DNA of 64,000 nucleotides from DTU013 sp964490975. Its GTDB lineage: Bacteria > Bacillota > Clostridia > Acetivibrionales > DTU013. This document shows positions 24,700 through 34,103 of the stretch, one piece after another. Location of the stretch: positions 6,800 to 70,799 of the forward strand of contig CAZBEQ010000014.1 in assembly GCA_964490975.1 (NCBI GenBank), given 5' to 3'. The notes under the pieces are model-generated. The model was not told where the DNA came from, did no database searches, and saw only the letters and a program-made list of their open reading frames with translations. The first letter of the stretch is position 1, and each line of letters opens with the position of its first letter. Both the position numbers and the translations under genes were made by a program.

Positions 24700-24728
24700 G
24701 CGCCTTTGAAAATATTCAAGGCGCTTTT
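24700..24728 (+). terminator. Terminator after nrdR
   Basis: GCGCCTT-T-GAA pairs with TTC-AAGGCGC around AATA with a single bulge, followed by TTTTGC. Confidence 0.8.
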
Positions 24729-24836
24729 GCATATTTTGGCAAATTTGGGTATGTACAAACGAAGGCATTTATAGTAGTATTGTGTAGGAAATATATGTAT
24801 AACATAGAAACATATACAAAAATGAGGGTAAATTGT

Positions 24837-26372
24837 ATGTACTCAAAAATCATCAGCTGTGGTCTTTTGGGTATCGATGGTTATATAGTCGAGGTTGAGA
24901 CGGATATAAGCAGCGGGATACCTGCATTCGATATCGTTGGGCTGGGAGATACAGCCATCCGCGAGGCGCGTGAGCGTGTACGCTCAGCTGTAAAAAATAC
25001 AGGGTTTGAATTTCCTATACGCAGGATCACCTTGAATATGGCTCCCGCCAATATAAGAAAAGAAGGATCTTCCTTTGATCTTGCGATTGCGCTTGGTGTA
25101 CTTGCGTCAACCGGTATAATTGATTACAATTCAGTACAAAACTCAATGTTCATAGGCGAGCTTGCTCTTGACGGAGGTATAAAGCCTGTTAAGGGAGTAT
25201 TATCCATGGCGGTTTGCGCAATGCAAAACGGCATCAGATATTTGTTCCTGCCCGAGGTAAATGCGAGGGAAGCTTCAGTAGTCAAGGATCTTTGCATTAT
25301 ACCGGTCAGAGACCTCAAAGGGGCTGTAAGTATTATTAAGGGTGAATCCGAAATAGCCTCCTTCATTGATGCCTGCCTTGATACCGCGAATACGGACAAG
25401 GGCTATGACGAAGACTTTGCTGATGTAAAGGGGCAGGAAAATGTTAAAAGAGCGCTGGAAGTGGCTGCATCCGGCGGACACAACTGCATTATGCTGGGGT
25501 CGCCCGGCAGTGGAAAGACCATGCTGGCAAGAAGGCTTCCGACAATACTTCCCTCCATGACCTTTGAGGAGGCCCTGGAGGTGACCAAGATACACAGTAT
25601 TGCCGGCATTCTGCCGCAAGGCTTGCCTTTGGTAAATACAAGGCCGTTCAGGAGCCCTCATCATACTATCTCAGATACAGGCCTGGTCGGAGGCGGATCG
25701 ATTCCGAAACCCGGTGAGATCAGCCTTGCACATTATGGAGTTCTATTTTTGGACGAGCTGCCCGAATTCAGCAAAAAATCTCTCGAGTCACTGAGGCAGC
25801 CTCTGGAGGATGGTATAATAACAATTTCAAGAGTTAATGCCAGTCTCACTTATCCCGCCAGGACTACACTCATATGCGCTGCAAATCCATGCAGATGCGG
25901 GAAATTCCTTGATCCCTCCGGCCAATGTACCTGCACGCCAAGTCAAATCCATCAGTACCTTGGCAAAATGTCAGGACCACTTCTTGACAGGATGGATATA
26001 CACATTGAGGTGATGCCGGTCAAATATAGTGATCTGGACAGCAACAGCTGTGTCGAAGCGTCTGCAGCTATAAGAGAGAGAGTGGAGGCTACCAGACGTG
26101 TACAGCTCGAGCGGTACAGGGGGATGAGGATCTATTCCAATTCCCAGCTGCAGCCGGCTATGTTCGGCAAGTTCTGCAAATTGGACAGTAAATGCAGGGA
26201 TATTCTGAGAAATGTGTTCGACAGGCTTGGAATGAGTGCCAGAGCACACGGCAGGATATTGAAGGTGGCAAGGACCATAGCAGATATGGACAGAAGCGAA
26301 AATATAAAACCGGTACATCTGACTGAAGCAATTCAGTACAGGAGCCTTGACAGAAAGATATGGAATATATAG
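24837..26372 (+). CDS. YifB/ComM-type Mg-chelatase-like AAA ATPase
   Basis: 511 residues. The N-terminal ChlI-like fold (about 18-140) includes VEVETDISSGIPAFDIVGLGD. The Mg-chelatase AAA domain has Walker A GSPGSGKT (221-228), Walker B VLFLDELPEF and FRSPHHTISD. CGKFLDPSGQCTCTP follows, and the C-terminal domain ends near LTEAIQYRSLDR. In Gram-negative bacteria ComM is a helicase that aids integration of transforming DNA. Its position next to dprA supports a link to DNA uptake or recombination. ATG 24837 is chosen from GAGGGT upstream; a longer frame to 24684 lacks a site. Confidence 0.9.
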   Translation: MYSKIISCGLLGIDGYIVEVETDISSGIPAFDIVGLGDTAIREARERVRSAVKNTGFEFPIRRITLNMAPANIRKEGSSFDLAIALGVLASTGIIDYNSVQNSMFIGELALDGGIKPVKGVLSMAVCAMQNGIRYLFLPEVNAREASVVKDLCIIPVRDLKGAVSIIKGESEIASFIDACLDTANTDKGYDEDFADVKGQENVKRALEVAASGGHNCIMLGSPGSGKTMLARRLPTILPSMTFEEALEVTKIHSIAGILPQGLPLVNTRPFRSPHHTISDTGLVGGGSIPKPGEISLAHYGVLFLDELPEFSKKSLESLRQPLEDGIITISRVNASLTYPARTTLICAANPCRCGKFLDPSGQCTCTPSQIHQYLGKMSGPLLDRMDIHIEVMPVKYSDLDSNSCVEASAAIRERVEATRRVQLERYRGMRIYSNSQLQPAMFGKFCKLDSKCRDILRNVFDRLGMSARAHGRILKVARTIADMDRSENIKPVHLTEAIQYRSLDRKIWNI

Positions 26373-26397
26373 CAAATTGGAAGTACGTGAGGAAGAT

Positions 26398-27495
26398 ATG
26401 GATAGTGAAGTTAAATATTGGGTTTGGTTGAGTATGCTAACGGAGGTTTCACCAAGAAGAAAGCATATTTTGCTGGAGTATTTCAAGGATCCGGCATATA
26501 TCTGGGAAGCCGGTGAAGCAGAGCTAAAGGCGTCAGGCCTTTGTACTCCGAAGGTGATTCACAGTCTCACAGACAGTGATACGAGAAAAAGTACTACTGC
26601 TGCAATTGAACAGATAAAAAAGTGTGATGCAAATATTGTAACACACAATGATCAGGCTTATCCATCAGCACTTAGAGCAATAGCTGATCCGCCGGTTGTA
26701 CTGTATTGCAGGGGAAGGCTCCAAAAAGATGAAGTATGCGTTGCTGTTGTAGGCTCAAGGAGAGCTACATGGTATGGTCTGGATATGGCAAAACGCTTGT
26801 CGCGGGAGCTTGCCGGATATGGAGTGACTGTTGTCAGCGGAATGGCCAGGGGTGTGGACTCAAAGGCGCATCTTGGAGCTTTGGAAGGTGGCGGAAGGAC
26901 GATAGCTATTCTTGGCTGCGGTGTCGACATAGCATATCCGCCCGAAAACCGTGATCTGATGAAACAGATCATATGCAGCGGAGCCGTGATATCGGAATAC
27001 CCTCCGGGTACCAAGCCGATCCCTTACAATTTCCCTGCAAGGAACCGCATAATAAGCGGTCTTTCAAGGGGAGTAACTATAGTAGAGGCGAGTGATAAGA
27101 GCGGTTCACTGATAACGGCGGATTTTGCGCTGGAACAGGGACGAGATGTCTTTTCTGTACCCGGAAACATAAATTCTATAAACAGCACAGGTACCAACAG
27201 ACTGATACAGGAAGGTGCAAAAATTGTAACTCGTGTGGAAGACATAATTGAAGAATTAAATTTAAATACTAAGACAGAAAATATAAATAATGCGGGGAGA
27301 AAGTTTAGAGGTTTAGATCTGAACGGTGATGAAAAATCTATAGCGCAGAGGCTTATATGCGGTCCGGTCCATATAGATGCTATTGTAAGGGATTGCGGGC
27401 TGAGTATACAGATTGCTTCATCCATCCTTGTGATGCTTGAGCTAAGTGGTTTTGTTGAACAGCTGCCAGGAAAATTCTACAAATTAGTAGATTAA
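26398..27495 (+). CDS. dprA: DNA processing protein DprA/Smf
   Basis: A 365-residue RecA-loader type protein. An N-terminal SAM-like region is followed by the Rossmann DprA fold with VAVVGSRRATWYG, SGMARGVDSKAHLGAL, YPPENRDL, FPARNRIISGLSRGVTIVEA and KSGSLITADFALEQGRDVFSVPG. A C-terminal winged-helix domain ends in FVEQLPGKFYKL. DprA protects incoming single-stranded DNA and loads RecA. GAGGAAG precedes ATG 26398 by about 4 bases. An upstream in-frame start overlaps yifB and lacks a site. The gene sits 25 bases after yifB in one unit. Confidence 0.96.
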   Translation: MDSEVKYWVWLSMLTEVSPRRKHILLEYFKDPAYIWEAGEAELKASGLCTPKVIHSLTDSDTRKSTTAAIEQIKKCDANIVTHNDQAYPSALRAIADPPVVLYCRGRLQKDEVCVAVVGSRRATWYGLDMAKRLSRELAGYGVTVVSGMARGVDSKAHLGALEGGGRTIAILGCGVDIAYPPENRDLMKQIICSGAVISEYPPGTKPIPYNFPARNRIISGLSRGVTIVEASDKSGSLITADFALEQGRDVFSVPGNINSINSTGTNRLIQEGAKIVTRVEDIIEELNLNTKTENINNAGRKFRGLDLNGDEKSIAQRLICGPVHIDAIVRDCGLSIQIASSILVMLELSGFVEQLPGKFYKLVD

Positions 27496-27581
27496 AAGAA
27501 AAACATATAGTAGATTTTAATAAAAAATGTGGTAATATATGATTTGTACTTACTATCCGGATTACCTGCAAGGAGGAACTA

Positions 27582-29672
27582 ATGGCAAATAACCTTGTTA
27601 TAGTTGAATCGCCTGCAAAGGCAAATACAATAGGAAAGTTTCTCGGAAAGGATTATAAGATCGTAGCTTCGGTCGGCCATGTGAGGGATCTGCCCAAAAG
27701 CCAGATAGGTGTTGACATCGAAAACGGTTTTGAACCCAAGTATATCACTATACGCGGCAAGGGTGATGTTATCAGTAAACTTAAAAAGGAAGCAAAGACT
27801 GCGGACAAGGTATATCTCGCAACTGACCCTGACCGTGAGGGTGAAGCCATTTCATGGCATTTGGCAAATCTTTTGAATATTGATGAGAAGGAAAAGTGCA
27901 GGATAACTTTTAATGAAATAACAAAAAATGCAGTTAAAAATGCCATAAAATCACCAAGAAAGATCGATATGGATCTGGTAGATGCCCAGCAGGCAAGACG
28001 GGTATTGGACAGGATAGTAGGCTATAAAATAAGCCCCATCCTATGGAAAAAGATCAGAAAGGGCTTGAGCGCAGGACGTGTGCAATCGGTCGCGGCACGT
28101 CTCATATGTGACAGAGAAGAAGAGATAGAAGGATTTGAACAGGAAGAGTATTGGACGATCACAGCCAATCTTCAGAAGAAAAAATCCGGACCTTCTTTTG
28201 ATGCCAGGTTTTTTGGAAGGATCGATGAAAAAATGGAGCTGAAGAACAAGGAGCAGGTGGATAAAATACTCAAGCAGCTCAAGGGTAAAGACTATATCGT
28301 TACTAAGGTAAAAAACGGAGAAAAGAAGAAAACACCGCCGCCGCCTTTCACTACCAGTACGATGCAGCAGGAAGCATCAAGAAAGCTCGGCTTCCCTACA
28401 AAGAAAACAATGATAATAGCACAGCAGCTATATGAAGGAATATCGGTAAAAGGGCATGGCTCTGTCGGTCTGGTCACATATATACGTACCGATTCTGTCA
28501 GGATTTCAGCGGAGGCGCAGCAGGAAGCAAAAAGATACATTGGTGAAAAATTTGGTGAAAAATATCTACCTGAGGAAACGAGGACATACAAAAACAAGTC
28601 TGCTTCACAGGATGCGCATGAAGCGATAAGGCCCACCTATGTAGATATGGAGCCCGATACTATAAAGGAATCCCTGACAAATGAGCAATACAAGCTATAT
28701 AAACTCATATGGTCAAGATTTTTGTCCAGCCAGATGTCATCAGCTGTGTACGATACAGTTGCGGCGGAAATAACGGCAGGTGATCTGCTGTTCAAGGCCA
28801 ATGGTTCCAAACTCAGGTTCAAGGGTTATGTAGCGATATACACCGAGGGCATGGATGAAGAAACAGAGGATGGAGATACAACAATACCTGAATTGATCCA
28901 GGACGAGCAGCTGCAGCTGAAAAAGCTCGAGGATAAACAGCATTTTACACAGCCGCCGTTAAGATATACTGAAGCGACTCTTGTCAAAACGCTTGAAGAA
29001 AAAGGTATCGGAAGGCCAAGTACCTATGCTCCAATAATAACGACAATACTAGCCAGGGGTTATATCGACAAGGAAAAGAAATTCCTCAAGCCTACCGAGC
29101 TTGGTATTATAGTCAATGATTTGATGAAAAATAATTTTACCGATATCGTTGATGTCCAGTTCACTGCGCAGATGGAAAGAAAGCTGGATGAGGTTGAAGA
29201 AGGTACAAAGAAGTGGGCAGATCTGATGAAGGACTTTTACGGGCCATTTGCCTCCACACTAAAGGAGGCTGAATCGAAGATCGGCCATATTGAAATACGT
29301 GATGAAGAGACAGATATCAAATGTGAAAAATGTGGCAGGAACATGGTCATAAAAATCGGACGTTTTGGAAAATTCCTTGCATGCCCCGGTTTCCCCGAGT
29401 GCAGGAATGCAAGGCCGATACTGGAAGAAGCCGGTGTCAACTGCCCTGAGTGCGGCAGCAAGGTGCTTGTAAAAAAGACAAGAAAGGGAAGAAAGTATCT
29501 TGGGTGCGAAAAAAATCCGGAGTGCAGCTTCATGACATGGGATATGCCGTCCGGAGAAAATTGCCCCGAATGTGGTAACTTCCTGGTCAAAAAGTATAAC
29601 GGCAAAAAAGTATCGTTGAAGTGCAGCAGCAGTAAATGCAGCTTTGTGAAGGAAGCGGCTAAAGAACAATAA
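27582..29672 (+). CDS. topA: DNA topoisomerase I
   Basis: A 696-residue type IA topoisomerase that relaxes negative supercoils. The TOPRIM domain has VIVESPAKANTIGKFLG and ATDPDREGEAISWHL. The active-site Tyr300 lies in YIRTDS. A clamp with ASQDAHEAIRPT and EKGIGRPSTYAPI completes the core. Three C-terminal four-Cys zinc ribbons begin at CEKCGRNM, CPECGSKV and CPECGNFL. The length matches the Firmicute enzyme. AAGGAGG lies 7 bases before ATG 27582. trmFO follows 20 bases later, the usual Firmicute order. Confidence 0.98.
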   Translation: MANNLVIVESPAKANTIGKFLGKDYKIVASVGHVRDLPKSQIGVDIENGFEPKYITIRGKGDVISKLKKEAKTADKVYLATDPDREGEAISWHLANLLNIDEKEKCRITFNEITKNAVKNAIKSPRKIDMDLVDAQQARRVLDRIVGYKISPILWKKIRKGLSAGRVQSVAARLICDREEEIEGFEQEEYWTITANLQKKKSGPSFDARFFGRIDEKMELKNKEQVDKILKQLKGKDYIVTKVKNGEKKKTPPPPFTTSTMQQEASRKLGFPTKKTMIIAQQLYEGISVKGHGSVGLVTYIRTDSVRISAEAQQEAKRYIGEKFGEKYLPEETRTYKNKSASQDAHEAIRPTYVDMEPDTIKESLTNEQYKLYKLIWSRFLSSQMSSAVYDTVAAEITAGDLLFKANGSKLRFKGYVAIYTEGMDEETEDGDTTIPELIQDEQLQLKKLEDKQHFTQPPLRYTEATLVKTLEEKGIGRPSTYAPIITTILARGYIDKEKKFLKPTELGIIVNDLMKNNFTDIVDVQFTAQMERKLDEVEEGTKKWADLMKDFYGPFASTLKEAESKIGHIEIRDEETDIKCEKCGRNMVIKIGRFGKFLACPGFPECRNARPILEEAGVNCPECGSKVLVKKTRKGRKYLGCEKNPECSFMTWDMPSGENCPECGNFLVKKYNGKKVSLKCSSSKCSFVKEAAKEQ

Positions 29673-29692
29673 TTCCGGGAGGGTATCCTATA

Positions 29693-31000
29693 TTGGAAAA
29701 TCAATACATCAATGTAATAGGCGCAGGGCTTGCGGGCAGCGAAGCTGTCTGGCAGGCGGCAAAAAGAGGATTGAAGGTCAGATTGTACGAGATGAAGCCA
29801 CACAAAAGGTCTGCTGCTCATAGCCTTGATACTTTTGCTGAATTGGTTTGCAGCAATTCTCTTCGCTCTGACCGGCTTGAAAACGCCGTAGGTCTGCTGA
29901 AGGAAGAAATGCGCCGAATGGATTCATTGATAATGCGATGCGCGGATGCAGCCAGAATTCCGGCAGGTGGCGCCCTTGCGGTTGACAGGGATGGATTTTC
30001 CGCTTCTATAACAGAGATACTCACTAACCACCCTAACATTACTGTGTATAGAGAGGAAGTAACGGAGCCGCCCAAGGACGGTATTACGATAATTGCTACG
30101 GGACCTTTGACCTCTGATGCTCTTGCTGATTATATTATTTCGGTTACAGACCGTGAGAGCCTTTATTTTTATGATGCTGCAGCTCCAATTGTCACTCGCG
30201 AATCCATTGACATGACAAAGGCTTTCAAAGCTTCGCGTTATGGCAAGGGTACAGATGATTATATCAATTGTCCAATGGACAAGGCTCAGTACGACATATT
30301 CTATAATGAACTTGTGAAAGCAGAAACCGTCCCTCTGCGTACATTTGAAAAAACAATACTGTTCAGCGGCTGCATGCCTGTTGAAAGTATGGCCATGAAT
30401 GGATATGACACACTTCGTTTTGGACCTCTAAAGCCGGTAGGAATAATCGATCCCGCAACCGGGACTGAGCCATATGCAGTTGTACAGCTGCGCCAGGACA
30501 ATACGGCAGGCACACTGTACAATATTGTAGGGTTTCAGACTCACCTGCGTTGGCCTGAACAGAAAAGAGTTTTCGGTCTGATACCAGGTCTTGAAAATGC
30601 AGAGTTTGTCAGGTATGGTGTGATGCACCGCAATACTTATATAAACTCTCCGGGTGTACTTGATGCTACATACAGGATGATCTCGAGACCCAACCTGTAT
30701 TTTGCAGGGCAGATCACAGGTGTGGAAGGGTATGTGGAGTCCGCGTCCTCCGGTCTTGTTGCGGGCATCAACGCAGCATTGCAGTGTATGGGCAAAGAGA
30801 GGCTCATCTTCTCTGAGGAGACTGCGATTGGTTCTTTGGCGGCTTATATATCAAGCAATTCTACAGGAAAGCTTCAGCCGATGAATGCCAGCTTTGGTCT
30901 TATTAAAACTCCTTGTCAAAGGTTTAAAGGCAAAAAGGAAAAATATCAAATCATGGCGGATATTTCTCTAGCGAAGATTGAAAGTCTTAAAGATTTCTAA
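29693..31000 (+). CDS. trmFO: Methylenetetrahydrofolate-tRNA m5U54 methyltransferase TrmFO
   Basis: A 435-residue FAD enzyme that forms 5-methyluridine at tRNA position 54 using methylenetetrahydrofolate. The FAD-binding N-terminus has INVIGAGLAGSEAVWQAA (glycines 10, 12, 15). VCSNSLRSD and ARIPAGGALAVDRD are family segments. Catalytic Cys candidates lie in YINCPMD and LFSGCMPVE, and FAGQITGVEGYVESA is near the C-terminus. The start is TTG 29693 with GGGAGGG about 7 bases upstream. Genes often found next in Firmicutes (xerC, hslVU, codY) are absent, and the flagellar operon begins 250 bases later. Confidence 0.97.
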   Translation: MENQYINVIGAGLAGSEAVWQAAKRGLKVRLYEMKPHKRSAAHSLDTFAELVCSNSLRSDRLENAVGLLKEEMRRMDSLIMRCADAARIPAGGALAVDRDGFSASITEILTNHPNITVYREEVTEPPKDGITIIATGPLTSDALADYIISVTDRESLYFYDAAAPIVTRESIDMTKAFKASRYGKGTDDYINCPMDKAQYDIFYNELVKAETVPLRTFEKTILFSGCMPVESMAMNGYDTLRFGPLKPVGIIDPATGTEPYAVVQLRQDNTAGTLYNIVGFQTHLRWPEQKRVFGLIPGLENAEFVRYGVMHRNTYINSPGVLDATYRMISRPNLYFAGQITGVEGYVESASSGLVAGINAALQCMGKERLIFSEETAIGSLAAYISSNSTGKLQPMNASFGLIKTPCQRFKGKKEKYQIMADISLAKIESLKDF

Positions 31001-31088
31001 AATTCGCGGCCACGATTATAAATATTTCATACAGATTACAATTTCCTACAATATGTTGACTTAACCGACTGAAAGCCACATTATGTTG

Positions 31089-31117
31089 TTGTAATTATCA
31101 ACTTATTATGCTAAAAT
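31089..31117 (+). promoter_or_regulatory. SigA-type promoter of the fla/che operon
   Basis: TTGTAA (31089-31094), a 17-base spacer and TAAAAT (31112-31117), giving a leader of roughly 130 bases before flgB. Confidence 0.6.
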
Positions 31118-31184
31118 TTTAATTAGCAATGTGGATTATTAGGTTTGCGCATATATTTATTCCATGATATTACTAAAGGGAAAG

Positions 31185-31209
31185 AGTATATTGTGTCGAA
31201 ATATATACT
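31185..31209. promoter_or_regulatory. Dyad with central Spo0A-box-like sequence in the flgB leader
   Basis: AGTATAT (31185-31191) and ATATACT (31203-31209) form a 7-bp dyad around N11. TGTCGAA (31194-31200), identical to the Spo0A box core, is exactly central. It lies downstream of the promoter, where a bound protein could block transcription. The binder is unknown. Confidence 0.35.
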
Positions 31210-31250
31210 GAATATTTATCGGCAGTATACTTGCAAAGGAGACGGTCTGA

Positions 31251-31658
31251 ATGTTTGATAAACTGACAAACCATCTACAGCTGCGTGAAAAAGCGCTCGA
31301 TGCGGCTTGGCTGCGCAATGAAGTGATTGCACAGAATATAGCGAATGTTGATACGCCGGGCTATAAGAGATCAACGGTATCATTTGAGGAGTATCTGGAT
31401 AGCGCATCTAAAAAGAGCGGCTTCAATGGAAACACAACAAACAGCAAACACATAAATTTCGGTAATAGCAATGATAATGCAAAAATTAAAATTACCAAGG
31501 ATAACAAAAATTTAAGTACACGGCTAGACGAAAATAATGTTGATGTAGAAACAGAGATGGCTTCTCTTGCGAAAAATGACATACGATATAATGCACTGGT
31601 ACAAAGCATAAGCGGTAGCTATCAAAGGATAATGAACGTGATAAAGGAAGGGAAGTGA
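31251..31658 (+). CDS. flgB: Flagellar proximal rod protein FlgB
   Basis: 135 residues, the first structural gene of the fla/che operon. The N-terminal rod motif RNEVIAQNIANVDTPGYKRS (about 22-41) and a C-terminal helix ending in QSISGSYQRIMNVIKEG form the coiled-coil ends shared by axial proteins. The protein is exported by the flagellar type III system and joins the MS-ring with the rod. AAAGGAG lies 9 bases before ATG 31251. flgC follows after 6 bases. Confidence 0.97.
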   Translation: MFDKLTNHLQLREKALDAAWLRNEVIAQNIANVDTPGYKRSTVSFEEYLDSASKKSGFNGNTTNSKHINFGNSNDNAKIKITKDNKNLSTRLDENNVDVETEMASLAKNDIRYNALVQSISGSYQRIMNVIKEGK

Positions 31659-31664
31659 CGATAG

Positions 31665-32108
31665 ATGAGTTATTTTGGTGCACTTGATATAGGAGCATCG
31701 GCGCTTACTGCACAAAGACTCCGCATGGATACCATTTCCCAGAATATAGCCAATGCGAACACTACAAGGACAGAGGATGGCACTCCGTACAGAAGAAAGC
31801 TTGTAGTTTTTGAAGAAAGTTCTCAGGGCATACCTTTTTCGGAGTATCTTTCGGCAAGCAGCCGGGAGAGGTATCTGGCAAAAGGGGTAAAGGTATCAAG
31901 AATCGTCGAGGATACAAGTCCTCTTAAAAGAGTATATGATCCCGGAAACCCTGACGCTGATGAAGAAGGATATGTTCAGATGCCAAATGTTGATGTAGTG
32001 ACTGAAATGGTCAATATGATATCAGCAACAAGGGCTTATGAAGCAAATGTCACTTCTATAAACACGACAAAAAGCATGGCAATGAAAGCTCTTGATATAG
32101 GCAGATAA
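31665..32108 (+). CDS. flgC: Flagellar proximal rod protein FlgC
   Basis: 147 residues. It has an N-terminal axial motif (RMDTISQNIANANTTRTEDGTPYRRK, shown by its central ISQNIANANT), a variable middle, then YVQMPNVDVVTEMVNMISATRAYEANV, the standard C-terminal helix of rod proteins, here at about 105-131. It is assembled in the rod beside FlgB. AAGTGACG-type purine-rich sequence precedes ATG 31665. It is flanked by flgB and fliE in the canonical order. Confidence 0.97.
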   Translation: MSYFGALDIGASALTAQRLRMDTISQNIANANTTRTEDGTPYRRKLVVFEESSQGIPFSEYLSASSRERYLAKGVKVSRIVEDTSPLKRVYDPGNPDADEEGYVQMPNVDVVTEMVNMISATRAYEANVTSINTTKSMAMKALDIGR

Positions 32109-32126
32109 TAAAAGGTGGTGTAGATA

Positions 32127-32438
32127 ATGGCGATCGACAAGATCGGCACGACCGGTTCGCTGGCGCCAACACGCTCCATATTTGAGACTAAGGCAGGCGA
32201 AGCCGCAGAAAGCGTAACTGTTCCGTTTTCCGATTATTTCAAGCAGGCTCTCGATAATACAAACAGCCTGCTGATCAGTGCACAGAATCTTGCTGACGAT
32301 TTTGCAGCCGGCAAGACAGATAATATACACCAGGTGGTTTTGGCCGCTGAGAAGGCAGATGTAGCGCTGCAGTTCACATTACAGATCAGGAACAAGATAA
32401 TGGATGCATACAGTGAAATTATGAGGATGCAGATATAA
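32127..32438 (+). CDS. fliE: Flagellar hook-basal body protein FliE
   Basis: 103 residues. The C-terminal half is the FliE domain with LDNTNSLLISAQNLADDFAAGK, IHQVVLAAEKADVALQFTLQIRNKIMDAYSEIMRMQ at about 35-103. It connects the MS-ring to the proximal rod and is the earliest substrate of the export gate. AAAGGTGGTG precedes ATG 32127. The N-terminal 25 residues are variable, as usual in the family. Confidence 0.96.
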   Translation: MAIDKIGTTGSLAPTRSIFETKAGEAAESVTVPFSDYFKQALDNTNSLLISAQNLADDFAAGKTDNIHQVVLAAEKADVALQFTLQIRNKIMDAYSEIMRMQI

Positions 32439-32495
32439 CGAAGTGTAATAAAAGAAGTCTACAAAGGATGAATACTGTTACAGGGTGGTGAAACC

Positions 32496-34076
32496 ATGCC
32501 GGATTTCATAAAAAAGTATCTTGATCAGTTGAAAGAGTTTTGGGGAAGTCTTGAAAAATCTCAAAAGACACGTCTATATATTACTTCTGCTATAGTTGTA
32601 GTTGCAATAACCATATCCATTTTTCTGCTGACAAGGCCTCAACGGGTCGTTCTTTTTACTAATTCCGACCAGAAGCAGGTCGGCGAAATGATAACGATCC
32701 TCAATGAAAACGGTATCTGGAATACTGCCGATAATAATGGTACCAGTATTGTTATAGACAAAAAAGACAATAATAATGCGCAAATCATTCTTGCACAGGC
32801 TGGCTACCCAAGAGAAGGATTTACCTTTGAAGACGCTATATCGAGCATCGGATTTACTACTACTCAACAGGATAAGGAGCATATTTGGGAGCATCAGAAG
32901 AAATCCGATCTGAAAGCAAAGCTTGAAATGCTTGATAATATTGATGAAGCTGCGGTAACGCTTGCGCAGCCTGAATCTTCCATATTTCAAAATGCAAACT
33001 CTGATGCACCCAGACCAACTGCATATGTAATGGTCAGACCAAACAAGCAGCTTACAACAGCCCAGGTTGAAGGCATAGTGATGCTTGTATCCAGAAGTGT
33101 TGAAAATCTTGATCCCAACGATGTTACAGTAGTAGATAATAACAGCAATATTCTCAATCTCACATCAGGAGACGATTCGATAAGTGCAGCCAACAGCCAG
33201 GAGGAACTCAGAAAAAAGAGGGAAAATGAACTGGAGCAAAAGGTTCTTGATTATTTCAGCGGCGGTCAATTTGACAATTTTGACACGCTAAGGGTCGTAG
33301 CAAATGTGACATTGGATTTTGATAAGGAGAAATCACAAATCAAGACGATAACCAACCCTGATGGGATGGAGGGAGGAGCTGTTATCAGCAGCAACAAAAG
33401 CGAGGAGATCGTAAAAAACGGTACTGAAGGCGGAGAACCAGGCGTCGGTACCAACCCTGGAGAAACTAATGCAACCTCGTATCAAACCGGAAGCGATTCC
33501 GGATCTGATTATTCCAATGTCCAGGAAGAAGTAAACTATGGGTATGATGAGAAAATCAGCGAGCTTGAAAAAGCAACCGGAAAATTGATTGCCAGTGAGT
33601 CCGGTCTTGCTATCTCGCTTTGGTATGGTAATAAGGTAACTGATGATTCGAGGCTCGGGGAAGATTTTATTACGGAAATAAAATCTGCAGCCAGCACTGC
33701 AACAGGGATACCTGTTAAAAACATATCAGTGAATAAACTGAAACTTGCACCACAGGAAGTCATTGAAGAGACAACAACTGAAAGATTGCAGCAGCTGATT
33801 AACGATTACGGTTTGTTTGCGCTAATGCTGCTTCTTATAGTAGGTATGCTGATCGTAGGTCTGCCACGTAAAAGGAACAGGTCTCAGGATCCCGTTGCGG
33901 TGTCTGCGGCAGGAGGTCCTAAATTTGTAATACCAGAACACGATGAGCCATTACCTGAAATTGAGATGGAGGAAAGATCAGAAATTAAAAAGCAAATAGA
34001 CAAGTTTGTTAAACAGAAGCCTGACTCTGTTGCGCAGCTTTTGAGAAATTGGTTATCTGATGATTGGGACGGTTAA
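32496..34076 (+). CDS. fliF: Flagellar MS-ring protein FliF
   Basis: 526 residues, two membrane helices: about 27-46 (ITSAIVVVAITISIFLL) and about 447-465 (LFALMLLLIVGMLIVGL). Between them lie the ring-building motifs of the YscJ/FliF family (VLFTNSDQKQVGEMITILNENGI; QKKSDLKAKLEMLDNIDEAAV) and a Gly/Ser-rich variable loop at about 300-345. The C-terminal cytoplasmic tail (RNWLSDDW) is the FliG-binding segment. It forms the base on which the rotor and export gate assemble. AGGGTGG precedes ATG 32496. fliG starts 27 bases after the stop. Confidence 0.97.
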   Translation: MPDFIKKYLDQLKEFWGSLEKSQKTRLYITSAIVVVAITISIFLLTRPQRVVLFTNSDQKQVGEMITILNENGIWNTADNNGTSIVIDKKDNNNAQIILAQAGYPREGFTFEDAISSIGFTTTQQDKEHIWEHQKKSDLKAKLEMLDNIDEAAVTLAQPESSIFQNANSDAPRPTAYVMVRPNKQLTTAQVEGIVMLVSRSVENLDPNDVTVVDNNSNILNLTSGDDSISAANSQEELRKKRENELEQKVLDYFSGGQFDNFDTLRVVANVTLDFDKEKSQIKTITNPDGMEGGAVISSNKSEEIVKNGTEGGEPGVGTNPGETNATSYQTGSDSGSDYSNVQEEVNYGYDEKISELEKATGKLIASESGLAISLWYGNKVTDDSRLGEDFITEIKSAASTATGIPVKNISVNKLKLAPQEVIEETTTERLQQLINDYGLFALMLLLIVGMLIVGLPRKRNRSQDPVAVSAAGGPKFVIPEHDEPLPEIEMEERSEIKKQIDKFVKQKPDSVAQLLRNWLSDDWDG

Positions 34077-34103
34077 TGCTTGTGAATGGAGAGGTTTACC
34101 GAT

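Noticed and set aside
31216..31223. GCCGATAA on the minus strand in the flgB leader
   Set aside because: No -35 box at the correct distance, and it points away from the operon into trmFO.
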